From positions 744,001 to 808,000 of the forward strand of contig JAACJK010000219.1 of the NCBI GenBank assembly GCA_013368325.1: a stretch of 64,000 nucleotides of DNA, written 5' to 3'. The position numbers were made by a program, and so were the translations under genes. The notes under the pieces are model-generated. The model had not been told where the DNA came from. It worked only from the letters and a program-made list of their open reading frames with translations, and ran no database searches. The stretch comes from Ephemerocybe angulata (Eukaryota > Basidiomycota > Agaricomycetes > Agaricales > Psathyrellaceae). This document shows positions 33,952 to 45,343 of the stretch, piece after piece (within the stretch, counting starts at the first letter, position 1; every line of letters begins with the position of its first letter).

Positions 33952-35586
33952 GCTTCCCATCGGTAAGTGCGATTTCGTTGTCGTCGTTGTCACCGTGTCC
34001 TCACCGGCGTGCTTTCGTCGTAGGTGTCTTGCTCCATTCGGCCGTCGCGCTCTAAGCCAACGATACAGCATATGAGTGAGTGAACTCGCGCGAGAGCCTG
34101 GATAAGTCCTCACCTTTGCTCGTCGCAGCTCAATGCAGACGCCCCATCGTCGATGCTCGTCGCGTCCGTGCCCCCCACTTTCGACCGCGGTGTCGTAATC
34201 CGTCGTCATTCGCGTCGTCGGTGTCGCGGTGCACGGATATTTGCTCTGCTCGTCGTAGAGTGGTGCTGCTTGTATTGCGGACCTGTCTTGTTGCGCATGT
34301 GAGTGGATAATCGTGACAAGATAGGTCTCGTACTGACCTGTGTGTAGAAAGAGTCCGTAGCTGAGGATCCGAGGTGGATAACTCGGCTCGGTTGGGGTCA
34401 AGCTCGCGAGGCTGAGCCTCGCAGGGCTGTCTCTCGCTTGCTGCGGCCATAGAGTGGTTCTCGAGTGCACATTTGGACGTCTACCGGAATGTAAGTGGTA
34501 TTTCTTCGAGATTTATAGCTATACTGACCTGGTTCAGGCTGCGCACCGCCAGTCCCGATGTCGGTGCCCCGTCGCCGCAGGTGTTTGCTCCCCTGCGTGA
34601 GTCTGTTTTCGTTGTCGCTGACGTCGACATGTCCTCACGGTCGTTCCAGGCGGATCCTCGACTCGGATGTTGCGCTGTGAGCTAGAAATACACCCGGTAA
34701 GTCGTTCCCCTTGTGCGAAAGGTCGATGAGCTCACCATTTCCTCTTGAAGCTCGCCACCACCCACCGCTCGCACGTCTCCCGACGCTCGTCGCGTCCGAG
34801 GGCTTCGTTTTCGACCTCGAGTGCGTCCAGGGCTTCATTATCGACCACGAGGTCGTGATCTTCGATCTCGGGGTAGGTCACCGTTGTGCGGACGCCCGGG
34901 AATCGCGTGTTGGGCGGCTAGTGGAACGGTAAGTAACTCAGCCAAACGTGGGATATATGTACCTACTTACCTTGCCTCACAGCCCCCGGATCCCCAGAGC
35001 CTATTTTCGCCCACCCCTGCGCGATTCGAGACGTGTGGTTTGACTTGCCGTCGTCGCCGTGCGGCGAGTGTGCTGAACTGGAGAGAGTGCGGTCAGTCAC
35101 TAGTTTGATAATCGGCTTTCGCGTACTGACCACTTGGATGTTTCTAGCGCTTAGAAGGCACTCTGGCGTCGTGCTCGGAGTGTCGAGCTCATCGGTGCGA
35201 GCACGAATACCACCAGCATTAAGCGCGAGAGAGTGGGCGGGATCGCGGGTCTGGCGCGATCCTGGGAACGAAATTCGGGCGTTGGAAGGGAAAGGGCGGC
35301 GTCCAGATTGGGGGAAAGACGGGGTCGCGCTCGGCGATGGATGGTGGGCCGAGGTGCGATTTGGCGCAGGACGAGGGTGACGGCAGGAGGAGAGAGGCGC
35401 GCGTGGTAAACACGTACACACATGCAAGCGATTGATGCAGCGTCTTTTGCTCCTTTCCTCTTCCGGTGTTCAGCGTCAATGGATCCCTTTTTGTCGTCCT
35501 TCGCACTTCTATTTAGGCTTTCTCCCAGACCGCCATTCTCTTTTTGAAGTTCACTCGCCTCTTATCCCAGCACACCACGAGCAACA
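33952..35586. other. Spacer B, 3' part
   Basis: Appears identical to 24910-26544; contains the second tRNA-Gly remnant (35421-35442) and the PARG-3 leader. Confidence 0.4.
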
Positions 35587-36902
35587 ATGTCCGATAGCGA
35601 TCAAACCTCTGGGAATGTCGACCAGCCGGAGCTGGTCCATGCAACTCCTGAGCCTACTCTTCCTTCCCCATCTCAAGATCAGTTCCCTGCAGTTCCTGAG
35701 CCGGTTCTTCCTCCTCCATCTCAAGATCAAGTACCTACAATTCTTGAGCCTTCTCTTCCTTCCCCGGTTCAAGATCAGGTCCTTGCAGCTGCTCCTTCCC
35801 CATCTCCCAACCCTGCGGAAATCACAGCTGATGCTGCGCCTGCCCCACGCCGATATGGCCGTCGCGAAATCGCAGAAACGACCCTCGAAGCAATAGACGA
35901 TGGTTCCTTCCAACTGGGAGACCAAACCAGCTCCTTCCAGCCTGCCCTGGACGCGTTGCTCGACGGCACGACCTTCTACCCTCCAGAATGCGAACTTGCG
36001 GGATGGGCGAACGTGCCAAACGACTTGAATAAAACTCCAAACGGTGGCCAGCCCCAGATCGCTATCGAGCAGTGCTCGACGTTGGAAGGTTGCCACCTGA
36101 TGCATCAGGAGCTTGCTGGGTTGGAAGGGGACGTCGATAGGAGGATTGGGGTGTTAAACTTTGCTTCGGCGAAGAAGCCAGGAGGGGGTTTCCTGAGTGG
36201 GGCTCAAGCACAGGTGCGTTACCCCTAACTATACTACCTTTGACACTAAACCGTTCACAGGAAGAAACCATTGCAAGGTCATCGACACTCTACGCGAGTC
36301 TTATGATCGATGCAGGAAGGGAGTTCTACACCCTGCACCACCGGATCGTCAAGGATGGATACTACACGCACTCTATGATCTATTCTCCCGGGGTACAGAT
36401 CTTCAGGCATGATTCGGGCGACTGGCACGCGCCCATCGACGTCGACGTCCTCACGAGCCCCGCGGTAAACGCAGGCGACGTCCGGAGAAAGAATCGCGGG
36501 GGTGGACCGCAAGTCGAGCGCGCTATCGAGATCATAATGAAGGAGCGGATGGGTCGCCTGCTGTACCTCTTTGAAGTGAGAGGTGTGAAGAACCTCATCC
36601 TGGGTAGCTTCGGAACGGGGGTCTTCCAGAATAGCGTGGAGCTCGTGGCGAGGCTCTGGATGGAGCTTTTGGTCGACGAGGGGTCGAGGTTCAAGCGCTC
36701 GTTTGACCGCGTCCTTTTCGCGATCATTGACACCCCTACGGTCACCAAGTTCCGCCGAGTCTTCAGTGGGGAGGCGGACCAGGTCCAACCGAGCGCCGAG
36801 GCAGAGACCGAGAAGAAGATTGAAGGGGATGCCGCAATGCAGGTTGATGAGGTCAATCTGGACGAAGTCAAAGCTACGACGAATGACGACTCCAAATTGT
36901 AA
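35587..36902 (+). CDS. Microbial-type PARG family protein PARG-3
   Basis: Two exons (35587-36213, 36261-36902) give 422 residues. Residues 1-370 match PARG-2. The C-terminus differs by insertions (ADQVQ after SGE; VNLDEVKA before the end) and ends ATTNDDSKL. The PARG signature GGG-X(7)-QEE is again split by the 47-bp intron, and SFGTGVFQNSVEL is intact. The shared tail region of PARG-1 and PARG-2 is missing these insertions, which fixes the direction of the hybrid event. Predicted ADP-ribose glycohydrolase; substrate preference cannot be read from the sequence. Confidence 0.85.
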
Positions 36903-37856
36903 CTTGCTCCTTGTACGTGCCCACTCCCCTTGTCCTTATCCCGTACTGACGCTTTGACGGCAGAGTTAAAATACAGTGTCTCCCGAGCCGGATCCCAATA
37001 CAGAGCGAGGCCGTCGCTTCGATTCCCAGTCACGCACCCTTTGTAGCGCTTCTTGCTGTTCAGTGCCGCTGCGCAATTAATATCCCGTATTGCATCTCGA
37101 CATGAGGCCGGCTTCCTCTTCACAGATTTCTCTTATCGGTGACTATCAGTCCACATCTTTACCGCGTCTGACCTAACATGCTTCGATAGACTTTCCTTAG
37201 CCCTCTACCCTCGCGCCTTGAATGGTGTCAACTACCCACACTACATTCCGGGGTGGGTGATTTCGGCCAATCTGTACCTCGAATCTTGGAGTTTGACCCG
37301 TCAAACCGGACAAGCTGTCACTCTGCCCGGGCTTCCATGTACAAGAAACCAAAAGAAGAGCGGATCACTACAAAAACCGAGTGAAGCGTTTTCTTCACTA
37401 CGAACATGTGGCCAACACGCGGCGTCTTCATATCTTCACTCTCATCTACAACCCCACTGCCCTAAAGGGCACTCGTTATTATGGTTGCTGTTCTTTGAAT
37501 GCTAGCGCGATCTCTTTGATCTACCGTCCCCCCGATCCTTAAACCCTGGCCATTACAAGCTAGCGCCCGCCAAAAGCGCCTCGCGCCTCTTGGGCGGCAA
37601 TCGCAGAGAATCAGGCAAGAGATACGACGTACAAGGAAGGAAGGATCGCCACACACACGAGGGCCGTCGAGGAGGTACCCGTTGGTACGTCTACACGTGG
37701 TTAATCTAAGGTTGGATTAAAGTGGATCTCTGATACAGCCGCACAATAGATTGTACTTATATAAAGCTTGAAAGCTTCTAGAGCATTTTGGCATCGCCCT
37801 TCACCACCACCCGTTCGCCCCCTTTCCCCTCCCCCTCTCTTCTTCACACCTTAAAG
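36903..37856. other. Intergenic, with the BTB-c promoter
   Basis: The first 290 bp resemble the PARG-1 and PARG-2 3' flank with small differences. The rest shows no gene. TATATAAA at 37758-37765 lies 92 bp before the BTB-c start. Confidence 0.45.
37758..37765 (+). promoter_or_regulatory. TATA box of BTB-c
   Basis: TATATAAA, about 92 bp upstream of ATG 37857, with a pyrimidine-rich leader (CCCTTTCCCCTCCCCC) between. Confidence 0.5.
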
Positions 37857-38850
37857 ATGGGCAAGTCGACACCCACGACCAAAAAGGCTGGATCGCCCGA
37901 CACCGACGTCAAAATGAAGTGTCTAGAACACCATCCTCAGTACTACCTAGTTGGGGGAGACCTGTTCCTCTTGGTGCGTCGCTGAATCTTGTTCAGTTCG
38001 TTGACGTTAACTGACTGCGTGCATCTCGTCAGATTGGTACCACCGTCTTCAGAATACACTCTTATTTCTTCAAACGCGAGGCGAAGAACTTTTACACGAA
38101 GCTCATCGACCCGGCCTTCATCGGCGACGAGAAGCGGGGGACGACTGAGGACACGGCAATAATCATCGAAACCGCCACCGTCGAGGAATTCGAACACTTC
38201 CTTTGGGTGTTTTACAACCCGTACGTGCTGCCCGACGACATGCCGACCTCCATCCATGCTCATACTTCTCCTTCTGTGACCGGTCCAGGCGCTACGATGT
38301 CTACGAAGCTGACATCAGGGTATGGTTCACCATCCTGCGTCTCGCTCACGAATGGGACTTCCCAGAAGTCACCCGATTCGCTCTTCGCGAAGTGAAGAGA
38401 CGAGAAAACGAGATCGGCCTCGTCGAACGCATCGTCCTCTACCAAACCTACCACGCCCCCGCCGAGTTCCTCGTCCCCCTCTTCGCAGAGCTGTGTGCGC
38501 GGCCTACGAGCCCCACGGACGAAGAGACCCACCTGCTTGGCTTCGAGCAGACCGTCAAGATCTACAGGGCCCGCGAGCGGCTGCGCTCTTCGGGTGGCGT
38601 CAGCCCTCTTCCCCCAGGGACTAGTGAGGCTGATACGTACCCCACGATCTCCACGATTCTGGGTCTGCCGCAGTACACTGGGCGCAGCGTGCTAGGTATG
38701 CGTGGTTTAAGCTGTGTAGGCTGTGTTCCGTCTGCTAATCTCCGGTGTTCATTAGACCAGGATGACGACGCGAATACGATGAACGGGGCTCCGATCGTTA
38801 GGGCCCCTGTGAAGAAAAACAACAATGGGCGGACGTCTGGGAAGACCTAG
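37857..38850 (+). CDS. BTB-domain protein BTB-c
   Basis: Four exons (37857-37973, 38033-38220, 38289-38695, 38756-38850) give 268 residues. Exon 1 ends YYLVGGDLFLL. Exon 2 is the BTB core (GTTVFRIHSYFFKREA, EEFEHFLWVFYNP). Exon 3 is the helical part (WFTILRLAHEWDFPEVTRFA, VERIVLYQTYHAPAEFL). Exon 4 is a short basic tail ending KKNNNGRTSGKT. This is the agaric subtype with RVHRYFF and FLWVFYNP motifs, different from the [10 protein letters not shown] subtype. It has no coiled coil. The next gene, BTB-d, is its tandem paralogue with identical phases and the same BTB exon length of 188 nt. Confidence 0.85.
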
Positions 38851-39506
38851 TCGCGCCTTCGTGCAGCATTCATATTTTTTCTCTCTTCTTGGTGGACTCT
38901 GGTATCGTCGTCTCTGCATATTCATTTCCCTGTATCTTATACCATCCTGTATATTCCGTGTATCATAGTCTTGCCATCGTCTGGAATCTCCAAATCCTCA
39001 TCTCTACTATCCTTGTTTGTACACCTCTAGAAGCCAAATATTTGGCTTCCATCTTGTGTGGACGCCACCGCTCTCACGCCCATTATCCCAATCTGGAGCG
39101 CTCGATATTGGGCTCCTCAACTCCCATCCCAGAGCTCCTCCCTCGATATCCACAGCACTGGGTAACCGCCGCACTTCACACTTAAATGAAGTCCTTGAGC
39201 CGTTCCGCGACACCCTCCCCGAAATTACATCCAGCAAGCCGTATTACCGGAGGCAGCGCATCGGCGATGTAATCGACACTCCAGTCTTCTGACATTACCG
39301 CCTCGTGTTGATCAGAAGAACAATGGCCCAACCTTCCTATCATCTGAACTTTTTTCGCAATCATGAAAACGTGTTTCTACACGTGCCCATTCTTCCTCCA
39401 AGCTTCAAATGGGCGAGCGAGAAAGGCAGAGCTCTTTCCCTACGAAACCCCCACTCCCCCGACGATCCCTTAACGACTTCTCCCTTCCCCCACTTCACTT
39501 CTCGCC
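38851..39506. other. Intergenic
   Basis: No gene, RNA or repeat recognised. Pyrimidine-rich sequence near 39,440-39,500 is the probable BTB-d leader. Confidence 0.4.
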
Positions 39507-42500
39507 ATGGCAGATCCCTTCAGAAGCCTGACTCGCCATCAGACGTACTACATTCCATCTGCGGATCTCTCTTTTCTTGTGGGTCCCCCTATGTTTCTTG
39601 AATGAACTGGAATCGATACTGACCTGGCGTCTCTCTAGCTCGGCCATGTCCAATTCCGTGTACATCGATACTTCTTCGAGCGGGAGTCAGCTTTCTTCCG
39701 GGGGAAGCTGACGATGCCCATGTCCCCTGGCTCGACACGGCAGGGTGCGAGCGATGCTGACCCCCTAGTCCTGGAGGACATCCGGCCGGAGGACTTTGAG
39801 CGCTTTCTTTGGGTCTTCTACAACCCGTGAGTCGTCCCCCTCATTACGATGCCATGCGCAAGCTGATCTGACTCGATCTAGACGGTACTCACTATACGAC
39901 GCTAAGGTAGACGACTGGTCGGTTATCCTTACCCTCTCGCACCGGTGGGGCTTCGCCGAAGTGAAAGCGCTCGCCGTCCGCGAGCTCGAGAAGAAGGAGT
40001 TCTCCAGCATCGACCGCATCGTGTTCTACCAGACATGCGAAGTCGACCGCAACCTCCTCATCCCGCACTTCGCCGCCATCTGCGCCCGCGAGTCACCGCT
40101 CACCCTTGCGGAGGGTCTCAAGCTCGGCATGGAGACGACGCTCGTCATCGCCAGCGCCCGTGAATACATCCGCGCCATCCCCCACCCCAACGGCCTGCGC
40201 AGCCCCACGACGCCCACAGTCGAAGGCGAAGAGCTCTACGACATGATCCGCGAACTCTTCAACATCCCCCGCGTGCGCAAGGCGGACCCAGCACCGACCA
40301 AGGACGATGCGAAGCCGTCTACGTCAAATTCTTCTTCAGCAGGTGGATTGGTGAACCCCCTTCATCCCGATGGCACCGTTGACTGATCTAACCTTTTTGC
40401 CTTTCTAGCGGACTTTCACGCCACCAGCACCAGCACCTCCTCCTCCTCAGACGCGGCCTCCGGTGCTCCGTCCTCGCTCTCCGCCTCCGCCTCCGTTGCC
40501 GCAGAAGCAGCAGCCCGCTCCCGAAACGCCGCGTCCTCCGCCGCCGCCTCCGGCCAAGACGGAGGAGCCGCAGCCACTCCCAACGGAAGAGCCGCGCCCA
40601 ACGGTGCCCTCCAAAACGGAGCCGCAGCCGGAGCCAACGGCCAGGCCTACCATCTCAACGGAAGTGCAGCCACCAACGGAGACTGGGGACGCCTCTTCGA
40701 CACCAACCGGATCAACGGCGGCGGCGCGGAGGGCGCTGCGAAGGGAGAAAATGAGGTTGGCCAAGCTGAAGAAGGAGCAGGAGGAGATGGAGGCTTTGAA
40801 CGTCCCAACTCCCCCTCCCCACCCGGAAAGCGAGCCAAGAAACCCCGCAAGTGAGCCAGCCGTCGAGGTGAAGGTGGAGGAGGCGAAAGTGGAGGAGGTG
40901 AAGGTGGAGGAGGTGAAGGTGGAGGAGCAGAAGGTAGAGGAGGTGAAGGTAGAGGAGGTGAAAGCAGAGGAGCAGAAGGTAGAGGAGGTGAAGGCGGAGG
41001 AGCCGAAAGTAGAGGAGACGAAGGTAGAGGAGGTGCAGATAGAGGCGAAGAAAGTGGAAGAGGAGGCGAAGGAGGAGCCCGAAGTACAACAGGAGGTGAC
41101 GTTGGAGCCTGAGGTCCAACAGGAGGTGAAGGATGTCGAGGTTCCGAAGGTGGAGGAGGTGAAGGAAGTTGAGGCGCCGAAGGTAGATGAGGTGAAGGTG
41201 GAGGAACCTAAGGTGGAGGAGGTGAAAGTTGAAGAACCCAAGGTGGAGGAGGTGAAAGTTGAAGAACCCAAGGTGGAGGATGTGAAGGCGGAGGAACCCA
41301 AGGTGGAGGATGTGAAGGGGGAGGAACCCAAAGTGGAGGAGGAGGTGAAGGCCGAGGAGCCTCAGGCGCAGGAAATCAATGTTACGGAGCCAGAGGTGGA
41401 GGAGACGACGGTCGAGGCGGATAAGGTGGAAGAGGTGAACGCAGAGGTGTCGGTGCCTGAGGAGGAGAAGGCCGAGGAACCTAAGGTTGATGAGGCGAAG
41501 GTCGAGGTGACGGAGGAAGCGAAGGAGCCAGTCGTTGAGCCACCCAAGGTTGAAATCCCGGCGACGACGACAGAGGAAGTTGCGGAGCCAGTCAAGGAGC
41601 CTGAGGCAGAGAAGGAGGTGCCAAAACTAGAGGCCGAACCTGTCCCTGCCGCTCATGAGGGTTTGAAGGTGGAGACTCAGGAACAGCCGGAGGAATCCAG
41701 GATAGAGAAGAAGAAAAAGAAGAAGAAGGCAAAGAAGGCGGCGAAGGAAGCTGAGGAGGCCAGCACCCCCATCGTGGAGACTCCCAAAGAACCAGAACCG
41801 AAACCAGCTGAAGTCGCCCCCGTGCAAGTCGAGCAACCACCCCGACCTGAGTCGGTTGCTTCGGTGTACGAGGACGCGCAGGCTCACCCATCAGAGGCTC
41901 CCCCGACCCGAGAGCAAACGCCCGCAGACGATAACGAGAACTGGTCCGAGGCCAGGGAAGGGCTCACAGACGCTGAGAACGGCCCTGGCGTCGAGACGCC
42001 CAAGGTTGCACCTGTCGAGCTTCCAGGAGTTGAAGAGCCAGTGGCGATCGCGGAGACACCTGTCGCTGAGCAAGCACCTGAGGCTGAGGTCAAACCTACT
42101 GAGCCCACTGCCAATGACAAGCCGGCAGAGGATGTCCAGGTCCCCGAAGAGCCCAAGTCTACCATTGGAGACGATCCCTTGACTTTGGACTCGCCCAGGG
42201 CCGAGAACGGGGACGCGGAAACCGACAAGCAGAGCACCGTCGGCGACTTCACCTCTCAGGGAGGAGACGACGACAAGGGCGACGAGCTCAAGGGATCAGC
42301 GAAGCTTACGAAGAAGGCTCTCAAGGCCGCGAAGAAGAAGAGGGCGGCTGCTGAAGCCAAGGAGGCAAAGATGCAGGAGGAGCTTCGACTGGCTGAGGAG
42401 GCGAAGCGAGAGGCGGATCTCAAGGCCGAGAAGGAACGGAAGGAGGAGGAGGAACGTCAAGCGGTCGAAGCGAAAGCAGCTGCTGAGAGGGCCAGGGCCG

Positions 42501-42802
42501 AGGAAGAGAGGAAGGCCGCCTCGTTCAGGAACAAGGCGGATCGACCTCTCATCGACCTTGCATCCACCCCTCCGCCTCCGCCCTCTAAGTGGGGCAACGC
42601 CAATTCTTCTCGACCATCCTCCCCCATGGTATCGCGTGCCCCACCGGCATCTTCAGGACGTTTGCCTTTGAATGCTCGTTTGGGCGGCCAGGCTGCTCCG
42701 AAGACATGGCCACAGCCCCCTAGTGCCATTCAGCCCACATCGCCGTCGAAAAAGGATGAGGGCAACGGAGTTCTGAACTCCGTTTTCTCACTATGGAAGT
42801 AA
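39507..42802 (+). CDS. BTB-domain protein BTB-d with two possible C-termini
   Basis: Exons 39507-39578, 39639-39826 and 39882-40342/40350 mirror BTB-c: PSADLSFL, then BTB core GHVQFRVHRYFFERESAFF and DFERFLWVFYNP, then helical WSVILTLSHRWGFAEVKALA. The last exon starts at 40409. A donor at 40343 leads to a 388-residue protein ending GKRAKKPRK at 40854. A donor 8 bp later (40351, GTGAAC) leads to a 1,040-residue protein ending at 42802: Pro-rich start, basic helix (RRALRREKMRLAKLKKEQ), about 450 residues of VEEVKVEEPK-type repeats, then a Lys/Glu coiled coil and a Pro/Ser tail ending VFSLWK. The long tail is shared with BTB-f. Both forms are frame-consistent; which is used is not shown. Confidence 0.75.
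40861..41520 (+). repeat. Degenerate VEEPKVEEVK-coding repeat tract
   Basis: Purine-rich direct repeats of 15-30 bp (GTGGAGGAGGTGAA and variants) encode Val-Glu-Glu/Lys units. The minus strand is open too, as a Ser/Thr-rich shadow frame. Confidence 0.8.
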
Positions 42803-43030
42803 TTCTCCTCTTTTCATCGACCTTCACATTTGTTGTATCATACTTCTTCTTGACTTCAACGCCCATGACTTTATGCGCCGAGCCTGTACTTTACGATCTC
42901 TTACTCATCTCTCGACTATCGGCTACGGGAATGCAGTTTGACCTAACCTCATGTCAAGCCGATCTCTGTTAAGCGCCCATCCATGTATGACTTACGCCCC
43001 TGTATTCAGTACCATGACCGCCTATGATAT

Positions 43031-45170
43031 CTACAAAGGCAGATTCTTTGTGTATGTGTGGGCCGTGTACCTCCTTTTCCTTGCTTCGAGTTCCCGAGAT
43101 TTATCTTCCAGCTCCTGTGCGAGCCTCCGGACCTCTTCATCCATCTGTGTTATCTCCTGAAGATCGCAATTTTCGCTTGTCTCTTCCGCCCCCACCGGAC
43201 CTTCCTGTTCCCCTTGCTCTAAACTTTCCAGTGGCCCAGAAACATCGAGGAGGGAGAAATCGCCAGGAAACGTGGAACGGATCGTCTTGTCTATCAAGGC
43301 CTCGTCCTCTCCGCCACATAATTTCCGTATGGTCATCAACGCCCCCGCCGTGCGTATCCCGATATCGTAACTCTCTTCCTTTGATATAGGTGCCTGTCTT
43401 GTTACCAATGTCTTATATCCCGCGAAAATCCATTCTGGTATATGAGCATTTCGACCCAGTCGTAAGAGGTCGACTCCGGTAAGCCCAATGCCCTCAAAGT
43501 TCAGGTGGCGGAAAGCGAGTTTGCAGAATCCTAAGTGTTGCAGGGCTGCAGAGACCTCGAGGATTGCCAACCATTCTTCACTTGTGAAACTCGTGAAGGT
43601 AGAAGTGGTATACCTGGAAAGTTCAACGTATATTGAAGCCAATGCTATCGAAGACGACAAAGGAACTCACACAGGCAACAGCAGCTTCAAGAATACTCTG
43701 AATTGTTCGATTGTGATTCGAGAATCAACCGGTATGACATCGGGGCCTGGTATAGACTCCAGCCGATACCTCGCTGATAAGGCAGGAGCTCCGACGATGA
43801 AGTGGTGCCGAGGGACATAGAATAGGAATCCCTGGACCTGGAGGGGGGGCGATGCGTTGTCAGTCGCTGGAGTCTGGCTAGCACTTGCTCTATTATATCT
43901 CACCCTAAAACCAATGTTAGACTGCCACTTGTACAGCATATCGTCATGAGTTGGAGATATCCCTTCTGGAGAAGTTCCACGCTGGTTAATCCTGTCAGAT
44001 AGCTTGGCGAAGTCGTGTCTGTTGGCGACGTCTGCCCCGCTGATATTCTCTAACCATACCGCGACCAGGAAGTCGATGAACAACTCGCCAGTACCAGAGA
44101 AGGAAGATATTGTATCACATCTATGGCGCCGGGGTCCTTGGATGAGTGAAGCTGCCTTATCGTAGCATCTACGAAAAAGGGGTGGGGTGAGTCGCAACCC
44201 ATTCTGTTGATAGTAAGAGACCATACCTCCAGGTACCCGAGTCCGCCATAATGGCCACTTCCGAACGGTTGGGTATAGAGCTGACGAGATAATTCAACCA
44301 GTGTGTGTCATAAAAATTGGTGCCGAGTAGACGAAGCACGCGAAGTGCTGGGAAGAGGGGTGAGGTGCTATAATCAACCTCAGGGACCCTGCGCATTTTG
44401 AGATGAGTCCGCCTGGAATACGGAAACGATATAGTAAGATGTCGAAGGCGTGGAAGGCGGGGGATGTAGACGTCGTGTGGGATAGGTGGGTTCGGGAAGT
44501 GGTATAGAGTGAATACTTCTAAAGAACCTGAGCATGCATCAAGCAATCTTCGTATTGCCTTGTACACTTGGTACTGGCGGCGGTCTGCTAGCGTCACCTG
44601 CAATCGTAAGAGCTCCGGGAGCTCAGATATAGTATCCCCAATTAAGGGGTTTGCTTCTAGATCTTCGCGCAGTCCTACTGCCTCCTGGACGAGTTCGTCG
44701 ATCTCCTCCGCTTGTAGGGACCGGGTTTCCCAGGAACTCGAAGAATCTGAAATTTCACTGGACGCATCTGTTTTCGTCTCCTCTTCCGACTCCGAGTCAG
44801 ACTGCTCCCAGAGGTAATTCGAATCGTCTTCGCTTCCTTCTTCTTCAACCCATGTTTCCTCGGTATACGCTTCTGCAGGGATATCAACGGGTAGGATGAT
44901 GCAAAGAAACCGAGTCTTCAATGATCCTTCAACGCCGCCAACAGGACTAACTTGCGGGCATAGAAGCTGTTCTTCGAGCTTCAAGAGCTGCGACGTTGAT
45001 TCTATCTTGATGGAAGAGTAGAGATAGTCTGCCGACACTTCACGCAATCGACGAGATGTTTCGGAGAGAGATCGAGCTGTGAATCCATCGTCGAGACAAG
45101 CCATATCCAGGATTTGACACCACACTTCAGGCGGGCAAAGATATACGGGGGGTATATGGTGGTCGCCCAT
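43031..45170 (-). CDS. F-box-like/BTB fusion protein FB6
   Basis: Four exons (45170-44227, 44168-43904, 43837-43671, 43613-43031) give 652 residues in one frame with introns of 57-66 bp. The ATG at 45170 is chosen because YLCPPEVWCQILDMACLDDG follows within about 10 residues. Order: F-box-like (to SRRLREVS), acidic Ser-rich segment around 115-160, LRR-like strands (LPRLRHLTISF, FPALRVLRLLG), linker exon with AVWLENISGAD, BTB exon (GFLFYVPRHHFIVGAPALS, QFRVFLKLLLPV), helical exon (EEWLAILEVSAALQHLGF, PEWIFAGYKTLV) and a coiled coil (EEVRRLAQELEDKSRELEAR). Same intron positions and phases as FB1, FB2 and FB5. Convergent with BTB-d. Confidence 0.85.
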
Positions 45171-45343
45171 TGGTAGATAAGATAGGTTGAAGCTGGAGCG
45201 AATTGAGGTGGTGGTGAAAGAAAAAGAGAGTCTGCTGGCTCGTGGGAAGTCGGCAACTCGCATATAGACGCCGGTCCGTCCTGGTCCAAACATCCCAGTT
45301 TGTGACATATCTAAGAAACTCTTCATCGACTAACATATACGTC

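Larger units (their letters stand above)
27656..36697 (+). repeat. 9,042-bp tandem repeat, copy B
   Basis: Second copy of the unit at 18614-27655, running from the 3' end of PARG-2 through the spacer into PARG-3. No difference from copy A was seen in the segments compared, so the duplication is very recent or is being homogenised. Confidence 0.9.

Noticed and set aside
18614..36697. Whole array as a simple assembly duplication
   Set aside because: PARG-1 and PARG-3 differ from each other, and PARG-2 is a hybrid with a clean switch point, as expected from a real exchange. Not fully excluded without reads.
36380..37123. 247-codon minus-strand frame over PARG-3
   Set aside because: Antisense to a well-supported PARG exon; the same shadow appears over all three copies.
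40447..41331. Long Ser/Thr-rich minus-strand frame (SSTFTSST-like)
   Set aside because: Antisense shadow of the VEEVKVEE repeat tract; no splice or start context.
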